Positions 18,657 to 27,996 of a stretch of 48,538 bases of DNA are shown here, piece by piece (position 1 is the stretch's first letter; each line of letters starts with the position of its first letter). Both the position numbers and the translations under genes were made by a program. The stretch lies in the NCBI GenBank assembly GCA_016840485.1, contig JAEOSG010000003.1:1-48538 (forward strand). Direction: 5' to 3'. This stretch comes from Candidatus Baldrarchaeota archaeon (GTDB lineage: Archaea > Asgardarchaeota > Baldrarchaeia > Baldrarchaeales > DXJG01). The notes beneath the pieces are model-generated. The model was not told the DNA's origin, did not search any database, and saw only the letters and a list, made by a program, of their open reading frames with translations.

Positions 18657-19057
18657 AAAAATATGTTACTGACACAATAGCTTTACTAGCATATACAACT
18701 AATACATTGCCAACAAAGGCAGACAATATATTTAAGAAAGCGGAACAAAATAAGGCTCTACTAATAGTACCAAGCATATGTATCGGGGAGTTCATATACA
18801 CAATCCTCAAACAGAAACCTGTTTTCGAAAAAATACCACCCGTAGAAACCATAGAACTACTTCTTGACATAATAGAACAATCTGAAAGCATCAAATATAG
18901 TCCACTCACCCTTACTTCATGGAAAATAGTTTCAACAATAAACATCCCAGAATTGCACGACAGAATCGTGGTTGCCACGTATCTTCAAGAAAATGCTGAA
19001 GCCATTCTAACAAATGACCCAGAAATAGCAAAAACAGCTAAAATAATCTGGGATTAA
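18653..19057 (+). CDS. PIN-domain toxin (VapC-like)
   Basis: 134 residues. The N terminus KKYVTDTIALLAYTT contains the first aspartate. A central Glu lies in SICIGEFIYTIL. The C-terminal acidic pair is in LHDRIVVATYL and ILTNDPEIAK. The predicted function is an Mg-dependent endoribonuclease, held inactive by the AbrB-type antitoxin just upstream. The ATG at 18653 overlaps the antitoxin stop. Intact, in contrast to the VapBC pair at 14.9-15.5 kb. Confidence 0.85.
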   Translation: MKKYVTDTIALLAYTTNTLPTKADNIFKKAEQNKALLIVPSICIGEFIYTILKQKPVFEKIPPVETIELLLDIIEQSESIKYSPLTLTSWKIVSTINIPELHDRIVVATYLQENAEAILTNDPEIAKTAKIIWD

Positions 19058-19347
19058 CATAAAAATGTTTAGAATTTGGCAAAACCGTTGAATAACTATC
19101 AAAATCATAATGTTTTGTCTTCTTTAGATTATTTAATAAATTTAAGCAGTCAGCAACATTTTACCTAACTTTTAACTAGGTGAAAGTCGGGTTTAAACCT
19201 CCAAAAGATGATTTTCTCAATAATCTAGGCTCTAAATTCTGATAACATGTCTAAAATAAGATGAAGTGAAAATGAGCCAAAATTTTAACTGAGTTTGCAA
19301 ACATTTAACAACCCATAAATCAAAGTATAATCATCTTTTATAGAAGT

Positions 19348-20169
19348 GTGTTAAAGTTGAAAAGAGCACTTATAATCCATATAGGAGCTACTGAAAACGA
19401 TCTAGGAATTTACGCACCTATATTCGACAACGGAGAATTCATACACATCCCCCATCCAGAAAGCGAGAACCCTAAACTTTCACCAACCTACAGAGAACTA
19501 GGCTACAGAGCCTTTTTTCTTCCAGAACTCGCAGAAGTACTAGATTGGCATGTACATTACGACCCAGAATTCGAGACATTCACTTATGGAAACTATGAGA
19601 AAGAAGAAGACATCCAAGGCTACGAGAAACTAAGAAAAGGAGACTACCTATTCTTCATAACTTCACTTAAATGGTATGACCTCTCTGAAGAACGGCCACC
19701 ATGGATAGAGCCAGAAGGCTACTACATAATCGGATACCTCACAATAGAACGCATAGATAAAGCCAACGAACTACCACTCACCGAAACACTAAACATATAC
19801 CGAAATAACGCACATGTGCGAAAACTACTTTCATGGATCCCAGATGTAGGTTTAGAAAAATCCATGGAAAAAGAAAACTGGGATAAACTAATACTCTTTA
19901 AAGGAAACCAAGAAAAGTCAGCCATCCTAAGAGTTGCGGTCCCATTTAGCAAAGGAAAACATCGTGTAACAATAGAAGGAGAAAAACAAGCCGTATGGTG
20001 GCCGAATGAGCTTGCCCACGAAGTATTTTCATTTGAAACAAATCAAGATATTCAAAAACGTTGCAAAGCATCGGGAGGCAAATGGTGGCACGGAATCGTT
20101 GAAGGCGAAAAAATAAAATACATCTGGGAAGCCATAAAAGAAAAAACCCGGAACAAGCCGCAAAAATAA
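19348..20169 (+). CDS. Nmad3-like putative nucleotide modification-associated protein
   Basis: 273 residues. It resembles the Nmad3 family (nucleotide modification associated domain 3): an N-terminal ALIIHIGATENDLGIYAPIF strand-turn, a FIHIPHPES motif, a Y-E-K-L-R-K-G-D-Y-L-F-F-I-T core and a long alpha/beta body. Nmad families were proposed from phage and defence contexts with modified DNA; the biochemical role is not established. The start may be the GTG at 19348 or a TTG four codons later. It lies downstream of three toxin-antitoxin loci, which suits an accessory/defence area. No DNA-modification or restriction gene is adjacent. Family recognition is from memory of motifs, so moderate. Confidence 0.55.
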   Translation: MLKLKRALIIHIGATENDLGIYAPIFDNGEFIHIPHPESENPKLSPTYRELGYRAFFLPELAEVLDWHVHYDPEFETFTYGNYEKEEDIQGYEKLRKGDYLFFITSLKWYDLSEERPPWIEPEGYYIIGYLTIERIDKANELPLTETLNIYRNNAHVRKLLSWIPDVGLEKSMEKENWDKLILFKGNQEKSAILRVAVPFSKGKHRVTIEGEKQAVWWPNELAHEVFSFETNQDIQKRCKASGGKWWHGIVEGEKIKYIWEAIKEKTRNKPQK

Positions 20170-20262
20170 TCTTCAAATCGTAGTCTTTCCCTTATAAACT
20201 TTTAACTATCCTTAAGAACGGTTGAAAAATAAATAATCTAGATGCATTTGTCCGAGTATTAA

Positions 20263-20529
20263 AAAACTTCCGAAGTTTGCAGCTTACAAGCTAAAAGAAA
20301 GGAAAAAGGATCTAAACGGCTTAAAGAAACATCACGATACCTTTTTTGGCTAACATTGCCAAGTGGTGACACGATTAGGCTCCTAAGAACATTTCCACCA
20401 ATACTTAAAAACACGGAGACTTCGAAATACTCTACCGATGGCACCACTGCAGCTGGTTTCTCTTCTTTGATCCCAAAATATATGCGAGGAGCCAAAAAAC
20501 ATGGAAATGACGTTAAAGTTAAACAATAA
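20263..20529 (+). pseudogene. Open coding-like stretch without a start, unidentified
   Basis: A frame of 88 codons runs from just after a TAA to a TAA with no ATG, GTG or TTG near its 5' end. It includes LFWLTLPSGDTIRLLRTFPP and TTAAGFSSLIPKYMRGAKK, which have protein-like composition. It may be the 3' part of a decayed gene. I do not recognise the family. Minus-strand frames over the same DNA look like shadows. Confidence 0.3.
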
Positions 20530-20719
20530 AATTTTGAAGATAAAACTAAATAAATAGTGCATTTCACCTGCTTGTTCAAGCACTTTTGCCAATATTTTTA
20601 CTTCTCTTTTGTTAAAGAAAGTTTCTTTAAATATCCTTCTAAAGTATTTAAAATCAGTAACCAATTTTCTAATTCTAATATTGTCAGTAGAAGGAACTTT
20701 CTAAAATTCGTTAATTTTG

Positions 20720-21940
20720 CTATAATCCCATAATCACGTTAACAATTAAGAATAGCGTTATTGTAGTCAGGAAATCTGATAGTGATGCAATTATGGGTAT
20801 GGTAAAGTTATCGGGATTTAGTCCGCGTTTAAATGTGACGAGAGCTAATCCGAACGATATCAGAGTTAAGGGTATCATGAGAAAAGCATTTGTTAAAATT
20901 ACCATGAAAATTGATCGTAAAACTTCAATTAAAGAAAAAGCATATGTAAGACTTCCTATAATTGCAAATACACCAAATACTATGAAACCGGCCGAAAAAG
21001 TCCCTAAGATATACGTTCTACTCTCATGTCTACTTACTTCCCTAAAAGAAGGTTCAATGTCTCCCAAACTTAACTTCGTGGTAATTGTGGATGCAATGAT
21101 TGACCCCTCATCTCCAACCGAATCAATGAGACAAGGATAAATTACAAGAATGTGAGGAAATCTTTCTATTTGATATTTGAGTTTAGAAAGTACTCCCCCA
21201 GCAAAATTACTGATAACTGCTAAAATTATTACAGTAGGCATGCTTTCTAAAAATGTTTTCCTAAAATCTTCACTAGTTCGATATTTTAAAGAGTGTACAA
21301 AAAGTAAGGTAAAAAAGAGACACAAAACGTATGATAAGACCGTGAAAATTTTCCTGAAGAAAATCAGCATTATTACAATTAACACGTATGTTGCTGAAAC
21401 TATAATGTCATTTAGTGTAGACATTATTGGATACACGATAACATCGGGATCAGTACCTTTCTTATACGATGAAAAGGCGATTAAAGGCGCCAAGAAAAAA
21501 ATCGAAATACATGTAGGAATCATCATGGAAAGCAATGCTATCATAATAAAAATTAATAGCGATATGTCACTACTAGATCCGAAGAAGAAAGATACGCTAT
21601 AAGAGAGGAAACCAACTGTTAATGCGTTGATAAAACTCATGGAAAGTACAGTTGCGCGAAGATTGTAGAAATAATCCGTGTTTTTTCTGATTCTGGGCTT
21701 TATAAGACCTAGATGAAGAGCTGTAGTTAATCTTCCTGAAAACACACCACTTATATTTCCACGTACAGTAAGAAGCGGAGGATACAATATTAAAACCCAA
21801 GACATTTTAACAACATAGGAAGCAATTAGTGACGCAATAAACCCCGCAATTAACCCTAACGTATCAAATGAGAGAGCAAATAAGGCTTCCGAAAAGATGT
21901 CACGAAACAACACAGTTTTGGTAAATTCTTTACGGTTCAT
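20720..21940 (-). CDS. MgtE-like divalent cation transporter (two MgtE membrane domains)
   Basis: 406 residues, all membrane. It contains two repeats of the MgtE/SLC41 integral domain. The first repeat has LYPPLLTVRGNISGVFSGRL, the second YPCLIDSVGDEGSIIASTI and the matching TTKLSLGDIEP block. The cytoplasmic N and CBS domains of bacterial MgtE are absent, as in archaeal and SLC41-type transporters. The predicted role is uptake or efflux of Mg2+ or another divalent cation. The chosen ATG at 21940 follows GGGGGG by five bases; a GTG one codon upstream is less likely. Nothing in the leader looked like an M-box riboswitch. The gene is single. Confidence 0.85.
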   Translation of the reverse strand: MNRKEFTKTVLFRDIFSEALFALSFDTLGLIAGFIASLIASYVVKMSWVLILYPPLLTVRGNISGVFSGRLTTALHLGLIKPRIRKNTDYFYNLRATVLSMSFINALTVGFLSYSVSFFFGSSSDISLLIFIMIALLSMMIPTCISIFFLAPLIAFSSYKKGTDPDVIVYPIMSTLNDIIVSATYVLIVIMLIFFRKIFTVLSYVLCLFFTLLFVHSLKYRTSEDFRKTFLESMPTVIILAVISNFAGGVLSKLKYQIERFPHILVIYPCLIDSVGDEGSIIASTITTKLSLGDIEPSFREVSRHESRTYILGTFSAGFIVFGVFAIIGSLTYAFSLIEVLRSIFMVILTNAFLMIPLTLISFGLALVTFKRGLNPDNFTIPIIASLSDFLTTITLFLIVNVIMGL

Positions 21941-21959
21941 CACGTCCCCCCTTTACCTC

Positions 21960-22287
21960 TATTTTGAGAACTCGAAACATAAATTCCCGGCTCTGAATTC
22001 CTATTATTGTTGAGGAGTAGCGCGCAGTTTTTCTGAGTATTTTTGATTTAAAAGATATTCTTAAACTTAAAAAACAGGGAAAAAACGTTATTTTAATTTT
22101 AGTTGAAAAAACTATACTTCTACATATTGCTAGTAGAATTAATATCAAGTGCGATATACTCGGATAATTTGGAATTTCCGCTAAAGAACTCACTGATATG
22201 GAACTTTTTGGCAACGTAGATATCTTTGCACTGGATTCTATTTTCATTATCTTCAATGCCATCACCGCTTATACTGCTTACTGTTAA
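21960..22287 (+). pseudogene. Decayed coding fragment, unidentified
   Basis: The + strand encodes RSFSEYF and then, after removal of one base from T5 at 22040-22044, DLKDILKLKKQGKNVILI and further coding-like sequence including FGISAKELTDMELFGN, interrupted by an in-frame TAA near 22165 and ending at TAA 22285-22287. Residue composition is protein-like and the frames fit only with repairs. The parent family is not recognised. Longer minus-strand frames here are probably shadows. Confidence 0.35.
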
Positions 22288-22492
22288 CTTCCTCAAATGA
22301 CGTAAATTCATTCTTTTATTCACCAGTAAGTTTTCCAAGCCATTTTTTGACATAAACAACACAATTGGTTTCCATTCATTAACTAACTGGTAAATTTAAA
22401 ACAATGTTTTGCCTTTTTAAATTTTCCGAAGAATATCATTATTTTTATAAGACTTCCCTTTATAATACATATTTCCCGGAGGATTTCCGAAG

Positions 22493-22960
22493 ATGGCGGA
22501 AATTGATGAAATCGATTTTAAGATTCTTAAGGAACTTCAAAAGGATGGAAGAATTAGTCTAGCTGAGATATCTAGGAGAACTAAAATACCTGATTCAACT
22601 GTTTACGATAGGATATCAAGATAGAAGGAAAAAGGGATAATTAAAGGGTTTACAGTTATATTAGATGATAAAAAGCTTGGCGTTAAGATAACCGCAATTG
22701 TAGGTATCGAAACTAGATCCGAAAATTACAATAAGGTTGCTAAAGAACTTTCTCGAATAGATGAAATCATTGAAGTCTACGGTGTGACAGGAGAATTTGA
22801 TTTGATGATCAAAATCAAAACAAATTCTATAGAAGATTTAAATAGAATTTTAAATGTTATTCGTTCAATGAAAGGAGTCGACGATATTTTCGCCATGACT
22901 GTACTAGAAACATTTAAGGAAGAACTTAAAGTTCCCCTCACAAAAGTGATTCAACTATAA
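22493..22960 (+). pseudogene. Lrp/AsnC-family regulator with in-frame TAG at codon 44
   Basis: A 155-residue Lrp/AsnC design. Residues 1-50 form the helix-turn-helix (IDEIDFKILKELQKDGRISL, then SRRTKIPDSTVYDRISR), and about 62-140 the RAM ligand-binding domain (GVKITAIVGIETR, GEFDLMIKIKT). Codon 44, at 22622-22624, is TAG where the family has Leu (R-x-[L]-x-E-K-G-I-I-K-G); TTG to TAG would be one change. GGAGG at 22478-22482 and TTATAATACAT upstream form a normal start region. TAG is a working stop elsewhere in the window, so this is most simply a nonsense mutation or an assembly error; amber readthrough is a remote alternative. The full RAM domain downstream is undamaged, suggesting a recent event. 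Confidence 0.8.
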
Positions 22961-23165
22961 ATTTTTCATAAAAAAACCTTGTAACTTTAATTACGATCGC
23001 TAAAAATATCAAAATTCTGCTTCAACTTCAAGACACAACAAATTTATTTTTCTTTGAACTTCATTTTCTTCAAAACTTAAATCTTAGTTCAGAGCATTAT
23101 TAACATAAAGATCAAGATTGTTCTATTAAAAGCCCAAAGGTATTACTGGTTTAAGTGGCCAAAAG

Positions 23166-24311
23166 TTATTTTGAAAGCTCTTCTATTAAAAGTATGAAAA
23201 ATAAGGCTAATATCAGGAAAGAGAATATTAGCAGCGTTACTTCCACATTAAATATATCTGCTGCAACACCCGCCATCACGGTTCCAATAAATCCGCCAAA
23301 CATCCCAACGGATAAAATAAAACCATATGTTAACCCTAACACATGTTTCCTAACCTTTTTCGATAAATTGGAGTAAAGACCTGGGTAAAGCCCATATAAA
23401 CAAAAACCTAAAACCATCACAGTAGAGATAATGTAGAGGATGCTACTTATTTTCATAAGTATTAGGGAAAAAGCAAAGAGGGTAAGCGATAAAATAGATA
23501 GAGGTTTACCTTCACCATACTTATCAATCAAAAAGCCTACGGTAATTTCTCCAACTATTCCAGAAAATGTCATAGCAGCTATAATAAGATTTGTTGAAGT
23601 TATTTTTAATCCTTTAAACATTAAAAGTGGAGGTAAATAGCTATACATTATCCTATATGCGGCAACGGTCAGAAAATACATTAAAAGTATAGATAATACC
23701 CCTCTAGAGAATATTTCTTTAAAACTTGACTTATATATCACATCTTCATAGATTGTTTGATCTTCCCGTATTAATATGGGCAGTAGACTTGCTAATACAG
23801 CTAAAACACCGAAAACAAGTAAGGGCAGTCTCCATCCACCTATCAAAGCAAGATAACTGTTTGTTAGAAAGATGGTAAATACGCCGAGATCACCCATACT
23901 GCTTTGTATTCCAAGCGCGCTACCTCTTTCACCTCTATCATAAAGACTAGATATCAAAGAGTATCCTAACGGGTGGTAAAAACTTCCACCAATTCCTAAA
24001 ATTAGTTGAGCAGCTAACAACTGTAAAAAGCTTTTCGAAAAGCCCGATATCAAAGCTCCTAAACCTACTAGGAGAACCCCCATCGATAAAAGATATTTCC
24101 TCCCCTTTATATCTGAAAGATACCCTAAGGGCAACTGCAAAAACATCATAGCAAAGGCTGTCATACCTGTTAGAAACCCGACCTGAGTAAATGATAAACC
24201 AAATTCTTCTATTATTAGTGGAAGCACTGTGGGGATTAATAGCACGTTTGCATCATTTACAAAATGTAGAAATGACACTGCAAACAATGAGTAATCGATC
24301 CGTCGACCCAT
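23166..24311 (-). CDS. MFS transporter
   Basis: 381 residues with about 12 hydrophobic segments. The first cytoplasmic loop has the MFS motif A form GYLSDIKGRKYL, and the loop between the two halves is short and charged. It resembles bacterial and archaeal drug or organic-solute exporters of the fosmidomycin-resistance/CynX-like kind. Substrate unknown. The gene is convergent with the interrupted Lrp gene, about 200 bases apart, so the two need not be functionally linked. The start (MGRRIDYSLF) is at 24311. It is intact. Confidence 0.85.
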   Translation of the reverse strand: MGRRIDYSLFAVSFLHFVNDANVLLIPTVLPLIIEEFGLSFTQVGFLTGMTAFAMMFLQLPLGYLSDIKGRKYLLSMGVLLVGLGALISGFSKSFLQLLAAQLILGIGGSFYHPLGYSLISSLYDRGERGSALGIQSSMGDLGVFTIFLTNSYLALIGGWRLPLLVFGVLAVLASLLPILIREDQTIYEDVIYKSSFKEIFSRGVLSILLMYFLTVAAYRIMYSYLPPLLMFKGLKITSTNLIIAAMTFSGIVGEITVGFLIDKYGEGKPLSILSLTLFAFSLILMKISSILYIISTVMVLGFCLYGLYPGLYSNLSKKVRKHVLGLTYGFILSVGMFGGFIGTVMAGVAADIFNVEVTLLIFSFLILALFFILLIEELSK

Positions 24312-24422
24312 CCTACCATACTCCTAAGCTTGTTCTTCAAAATTAACATTAGACCTTTAAAAACATAATGTTAAAGATAAAAATATATTTGAGGAATGTA
24401 AACAAAGTTACCTCTAATTAAT

Positions 24423-24850
24423 CTATTTTTGCTTTTCTAGGAATTCCATAACCACTTTGTTAAATTCCTGCGCTTTTTCAATTATCGCCGCATGGCCGCA
24501 TTTAGAAAATATTACCAGCTTTGAGTTAGGTATTCTCTGATGCATAAGTTTAGCTTCTTCAACCGGAATAACTTTATCATCCTCACCGTGAACAATCAAA
24601 GTTGGCACACTTATTTTCTCAAGTTGATCAACCAAATTAAACCTCTGCAACCCACTTGCAGCTTTGATCACTGTCTGCAAATCTCGATGTCTACTCATTT
24701 CCTTTATCTGCTTGATCAAGCCAGGATTTGCCTCTATGAAAGACGGATGGAAAATATCCTTTATTTCCTGGTCAAAGTAAGCGTCAAATCCCTCCTTTTG
24801 GAAAAGTTTCACCCACTTAGAAACAACCCTAGTGGATTGCTCAGATATTT
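24423..24850 (-). pseudogene. Alpha/beta hydrolase, C-terminal fragment
   Basis: Only the C-terminal half of an alpha/beta-hydrolase is present. It begins around the SQISEQSTRVVSKWVKLF segment, contains the cap region, the acid motif VPTLIVHGEDDKVIP with its catalytic Asp, and GHAAIIEKAQEF with the catalytic His. The N-terminal part, including the nucleophile G-x-S-x-G, is missing because the coding stops at about 24850, where a fragment on the opposite strand begins. An internal ATG at 24812 opens a 129-residue frame, but this would not make an active enzyme. Confidence 0.75.
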
Positions 24851-25537
24851 GAGAAAAATGAATATGAACGGTACAAAGAGGACCCTAAACTTCACACAGA
24901 ACTTTTTGAAAAAGTCATAAGAGAATCTCTAAGAGAATGGATTAATTATGCTGACGATAAATTGAAGAAATTAGATGCACAAGTTTTTGTAATGCCAGGA
25001 AATGATGACGAATATTTCGTAGATGAAGAACTTGCAAAATCAGAATACATAATTAACCCAAACGAAAAAGCTACTGCCATTATGGATCAGTTTGAAATGT
25101 TGTCATTGGGCTACGCTAACATAACGCCTTGGAAATGCGCCCGGGACATAGAGGAAGAAGAACTATACAAAAAGATAGAAAATCTTGTAAACAAGATTTC
25201 CAATTTTGAAACAGCAATCTTCAATGTTCACGTTCCACCTTATGGAACATCTTTGGATGAAGCCCCTGAACTTGATGAAAATTTGAAGCCAAAGCTTGGC
25301 CCCAGCGGCAGAGTGATGACAAAATCAGTAGGTAGTACTTCTGTTAGAACTGCAATAGAAAAATATCAACCACTACTTAGTCTTCACGGCCATGTACACG
25401 AGTCTAAAGGATTCATAAAAATAGGTAGAACACTATGCCTTAACCTAGGTAGCGAATATACGGAGGGAATCTTAAGAGGAGTTCTCATACAGTTCGATAA
25501 AAACAAAATTAAGGACTTCTTATTCACCTCAGGCTAA
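24847..25537 (+). pseudogene. Metallophosphoesterase, C-terminal fragment
   Basis: The C-terminal part of a calcineurin-like metallophosphoesterase. Readable motifs are VMPGNDDEYF (GNxx metal motif), ETAIFNVHVPPYG (metal-binding His) and LSLHGHVHESKG (GHxH motif). The N-terminal D-x-H and GD metal motifs are missing. The frame is open from about 24842 but its 5' end meets the truncated hydrolase on the opposite strand at the near-palindrome CTCAGATATTTGAG (24840-24853). An ATG at 24962 opens a 191-residue frame. Without the first metal site it is unlikely to be active. Confidence 0.75.
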
Positions 25538-25718
25538 ACAACTCTTCTATAAACCCTTTTACAAGGACACGACACCATTTTAACATAATGTTGTCAAAGT
25601 AAATATGTTAAGGGAGGTTCTCAGAGAAGTAGCTAAAGAGTCAAAGTATATTTATTAGTTAGAAGGTATTATTTCCTTTTGAAAGAATTTTGAGGTGATT
25701 TGTAGGAGTGTGGTGAGG

Positions 25719-26630
25719 ATGTTAAAATTTATACCGAAAACAAAGGTTATCTATAGTTTTAATCCCGATCTTAAACCCGTTGAGACTGCAAACATCTAAG
25801 ACATTATAGTATTTGAAACAATGGACGCATTAGGAGAGCAGTTAAAATCCGAGACTGATAAGCTGGAAAACATAGACTTCAGCAAGGTAAATCCGGCAAC
25901 TGGTCCAGTTAAAATAAACGGTGTTAGTAAAGGAGACGCACTTGCAGTAAAAATATTGGACATAAAGCTACCTGAAACAGGAATCATGGTTGTTGCCCCT
26001 AACGCTGGAGCACTACCAGAAATGGTTAAAGAATCGAAAACAAGGATCGTAAAGATAAGAAATGGAATTATACACTTTCCAGGTAATATAAGGATGGAGG
26101 CAAAACCAATGATAGGAGTAATAGGGGTTGCAACGGAAAAAGAAGAAATACCAACCGGAACACCGTGGAAGCATGGAGGAAACATGGACACGAAAGAAGT
26201 GGCAATAGGAAATACAATATATCTTCCGGTATCTCAAGATGGAGGACTATTGGCTTTAGGTGATGTTCACGCGCTTCAATCTGATGGAGAGCTCTGTGTG
26301 TCGGCTGTGGAAGTATCTTCTAAAGTAATGGTAGAAGTTGATGTTAAGAAAGGGATGGCTCCGCCATGGCCAGTCATAGAAACAAGTGATTCAACAATAA
26401 TTGTTGCTTCTGGAAAAACAGTGGATGAAGCTGTTCACGAAGCAACCAAATGGACAGTAAAAGTCCTAGAAAAGGGATTAAACATTCCTTGGGAAGATGC
26501 ATACATGCTTGGCAGCCTAATAATTAACCTAGAAATAAGCCAAGTAGTGGACCCAAATAAAACGGTTAAAGCAAGAATACCAAAAAGATACATATCCACA
26601 GAATCTATACTTCAAGCGTTGTCTACCTAA
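25719..26630 (+). pseudogene. Acetamidase/formamidase with in-frame TAA at codon 27
   Basis: A 303-residue acetamidase/formamidase family protein (hydrolysis of short amides to ammonia and acid). The start ATG at 25719 follows GGTGAGG, and MLKFIPKTKVIYSFNPDL matches the usual N terminus. Codon 27 (25797-25799) is TAA in the same frame, at the loop before DIIVFETMDALGEQ where the family has the P-G-D/V-V-F-E-T region. Later motifs HFPGN, GTPWKHGGNMDTKE and DVHALQSDGELC are intact. A restart at ATG 25821 would lose the first strand. This is a nonsense mutation, or error in a non-homopolymer context. It is convergent with the MtmB-like gene 17 bases away. Confidence 0.82.
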
Positions 26631-26646
26631 TGATAAAAATAAAATA

Positions 26647-27996
26647 TTAAAGTTTAGAAAGCCCCAGGTTTTCCAATTCTCTCTTAACTTTCTCCCATAT
26701 ATTCAGATATTCTTGAGATGGCGTAATTGTTTTTAAATCATAGCATTCTGGAAAGCTTTTCCCGATATTAATCTTGCCATGTTTCTGTTTCTCTTCATAT
26801 TTCTTCAATATTTCATTTAAAATTTCATTTCCATCGGAGGCATGTAGTTTAAGCGAAGCATCACTTACTTCCCCTACAATCCTAGCTTCCATACCAGTAT
26901 AATGATCAACATGCTTACCTTTCGCTCCACCAATACCACCAATTATCACCGCTCCACAAATAGTATTAGTTAAGGTTTGGGCAGCTATCTCATAACATTG
27001 ATCCTCAGTGCATGGCCCGGCAGCAGTGTAAATGAAAGTTCCAGTAATAGCTTTAATCCGTCTAAGAGACATTAATGCAACACTTTGAACCCAAAGACTT
27101 TTCCTATCAGTTGAAACAGAAAGCCTAATGTTAACCGGAGAAAAATCGTAAAACATCCCCCCGCTAATGGTAAAACATTGAAGAGCTTCAGCCACCGAAA
27201 CAATAGCTGCACCTTCAGGACCACCTGCATACCCACCTATAAGGGGGCATTGAGAAACTGCGGTTACAAATCCATTTGTTTTACAGAAAAGAATTTGCTT
27301 AAAAGTTTCTAAATTAACCTTTAACTCATTAAATTGACCTATTTCATATATGTCACTAGTCCTCAAAGCTTCTGATGCAAAATTTGTAGCCTCAGATTTG
27401 ATGTGAGAAGGCCCTATTATGCATAAACCTGGTCTTCCAGCCATTTTAGCTGCTTCTCTGGCAAGTTTTGCTTCAGTTCTTGCAGCAGCCATGTCAACAG
27501 GAGAACCCGGCTCAATAGTCATTCCATTATAGTTTTCTAGGATTCCGGTGCCCAATATACTCACTCTAGGTTCCTTTGCGTAGCTATACATAATTTTGCT
27601 GTAAAATTTTTCTGAAAGGGGGCATCCTGCAGACCCCCCAGTAACGTTAACTTTCCCGTTGTTTCTAACTGTAAGTTTAATTCGCTCCTTACCTTCGCCT
27701 ACATATATTTCCCTTGGAATATTCTTTAAACTTTCTTTTACTTCGTCTTCCTCGACTTTGATTATTCTTTGACCATCTATGTAAAATACGCCAAGATCTA
27801 CTATAAGTTGTAGGGCTGCATCTAAAACACTCTTGGTAATATCGTTGGAAATGATTGTTTCTGCATCGTAAGTTATATCGTACGTCTTTACGAGGCTTCT
27901 AACTGTTTTAAACAGTTTTAAATCAAATTCTCTCTCAGAAATTTGAGGACCTGTTTTAGCTCTTTCCCACAAATCCCAAAGCGGAATCATAAACAT
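26647..27996 (-). CDS. Monomethylamine methyltransferase (MtmB)-like protein without pyrrolysine
   Basis: 449 residues, collinear with MtmB, which moves a methyl group from monomethylamine to a corrinoid protein. Recognisable shared blocks are AGRPG, the GGYAGG segment, YTAAGPCTEDQCYE, TGMEARIVGEV, SFPECYDLKTITPS and the C-terminal ENLGL. The pyrrolysine of MtmB sits in G-x-x-x-[Pyl]-G-P; here that position is Ile194, encoded by ATA at 27415-27417. No TAG occurs in the frame. This follows the pattern known for MttB-superfamily members lacking pyrrolysine, which act on other methylated amines such as glycine betaine. No corrinoid protein or RamA-like activator lies in the window. The start may be the ATG at 27990 (AGGGGATG upstream). 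Substrate unknown. Confidence 0.82.
   Translation of the reverse strand: MFMIPLWDLWERAKTGPQISEREFDLKLFKTVRSLVKTYDITYDAETIISNDITKSVLDAALQLIVDLGVFYIDGQRIIKVEEDEVKESLKNIPREIYVGEGKERIKLTVRNNGKVNVTGGSAGCPLSEKFYSKIMYSYAKEPRVSILGTGILENYNGMTIEPGSPVDMAAARTEAKLAREAAKMAGRPGLCIIGPSHIKSEATNFASEALRTSDIYEIGQFNELKVNLETFKQILFCKTNGFVTAVSQCPLIGGYAGGPEGAAIVSVAEALQCFTISGGMFYDFSPVNIRLSVSTDRKSLWVQSVALMSLRRIKAITGTFIYTAAGPCTEDQCYEIAAQTLTNTICGAVIIGGIGGAKGKHVDHYTGMEARIVGEVSDASLKLHASDGNEILNEILKKYEEKQKHGKINIGKSFPECYDLKTITPSQEYLNIWEKVKRELENLGLSKL

Noticed and set aside
20259-20664. Two minus-strand frames of 93-106 codons
   Set aside because: They have no ribosome binding site, membrane-like random composition and overlap a more protein-like + strand frame.
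21930-22362. Minus-strand frames of 80 and 111 codons upstream of the MgtE-like gene
   Set aside because: Composition suggests shadows of the decayed + strand fragment.
16300-22624. Pyrrolysine-type recoding of TAG in the whole genome
   Set aside because: TAG is used as an ordinary stop at 16323-16325 and 16639-16641, and the MtmB homologue has Ile at the Pyl position.
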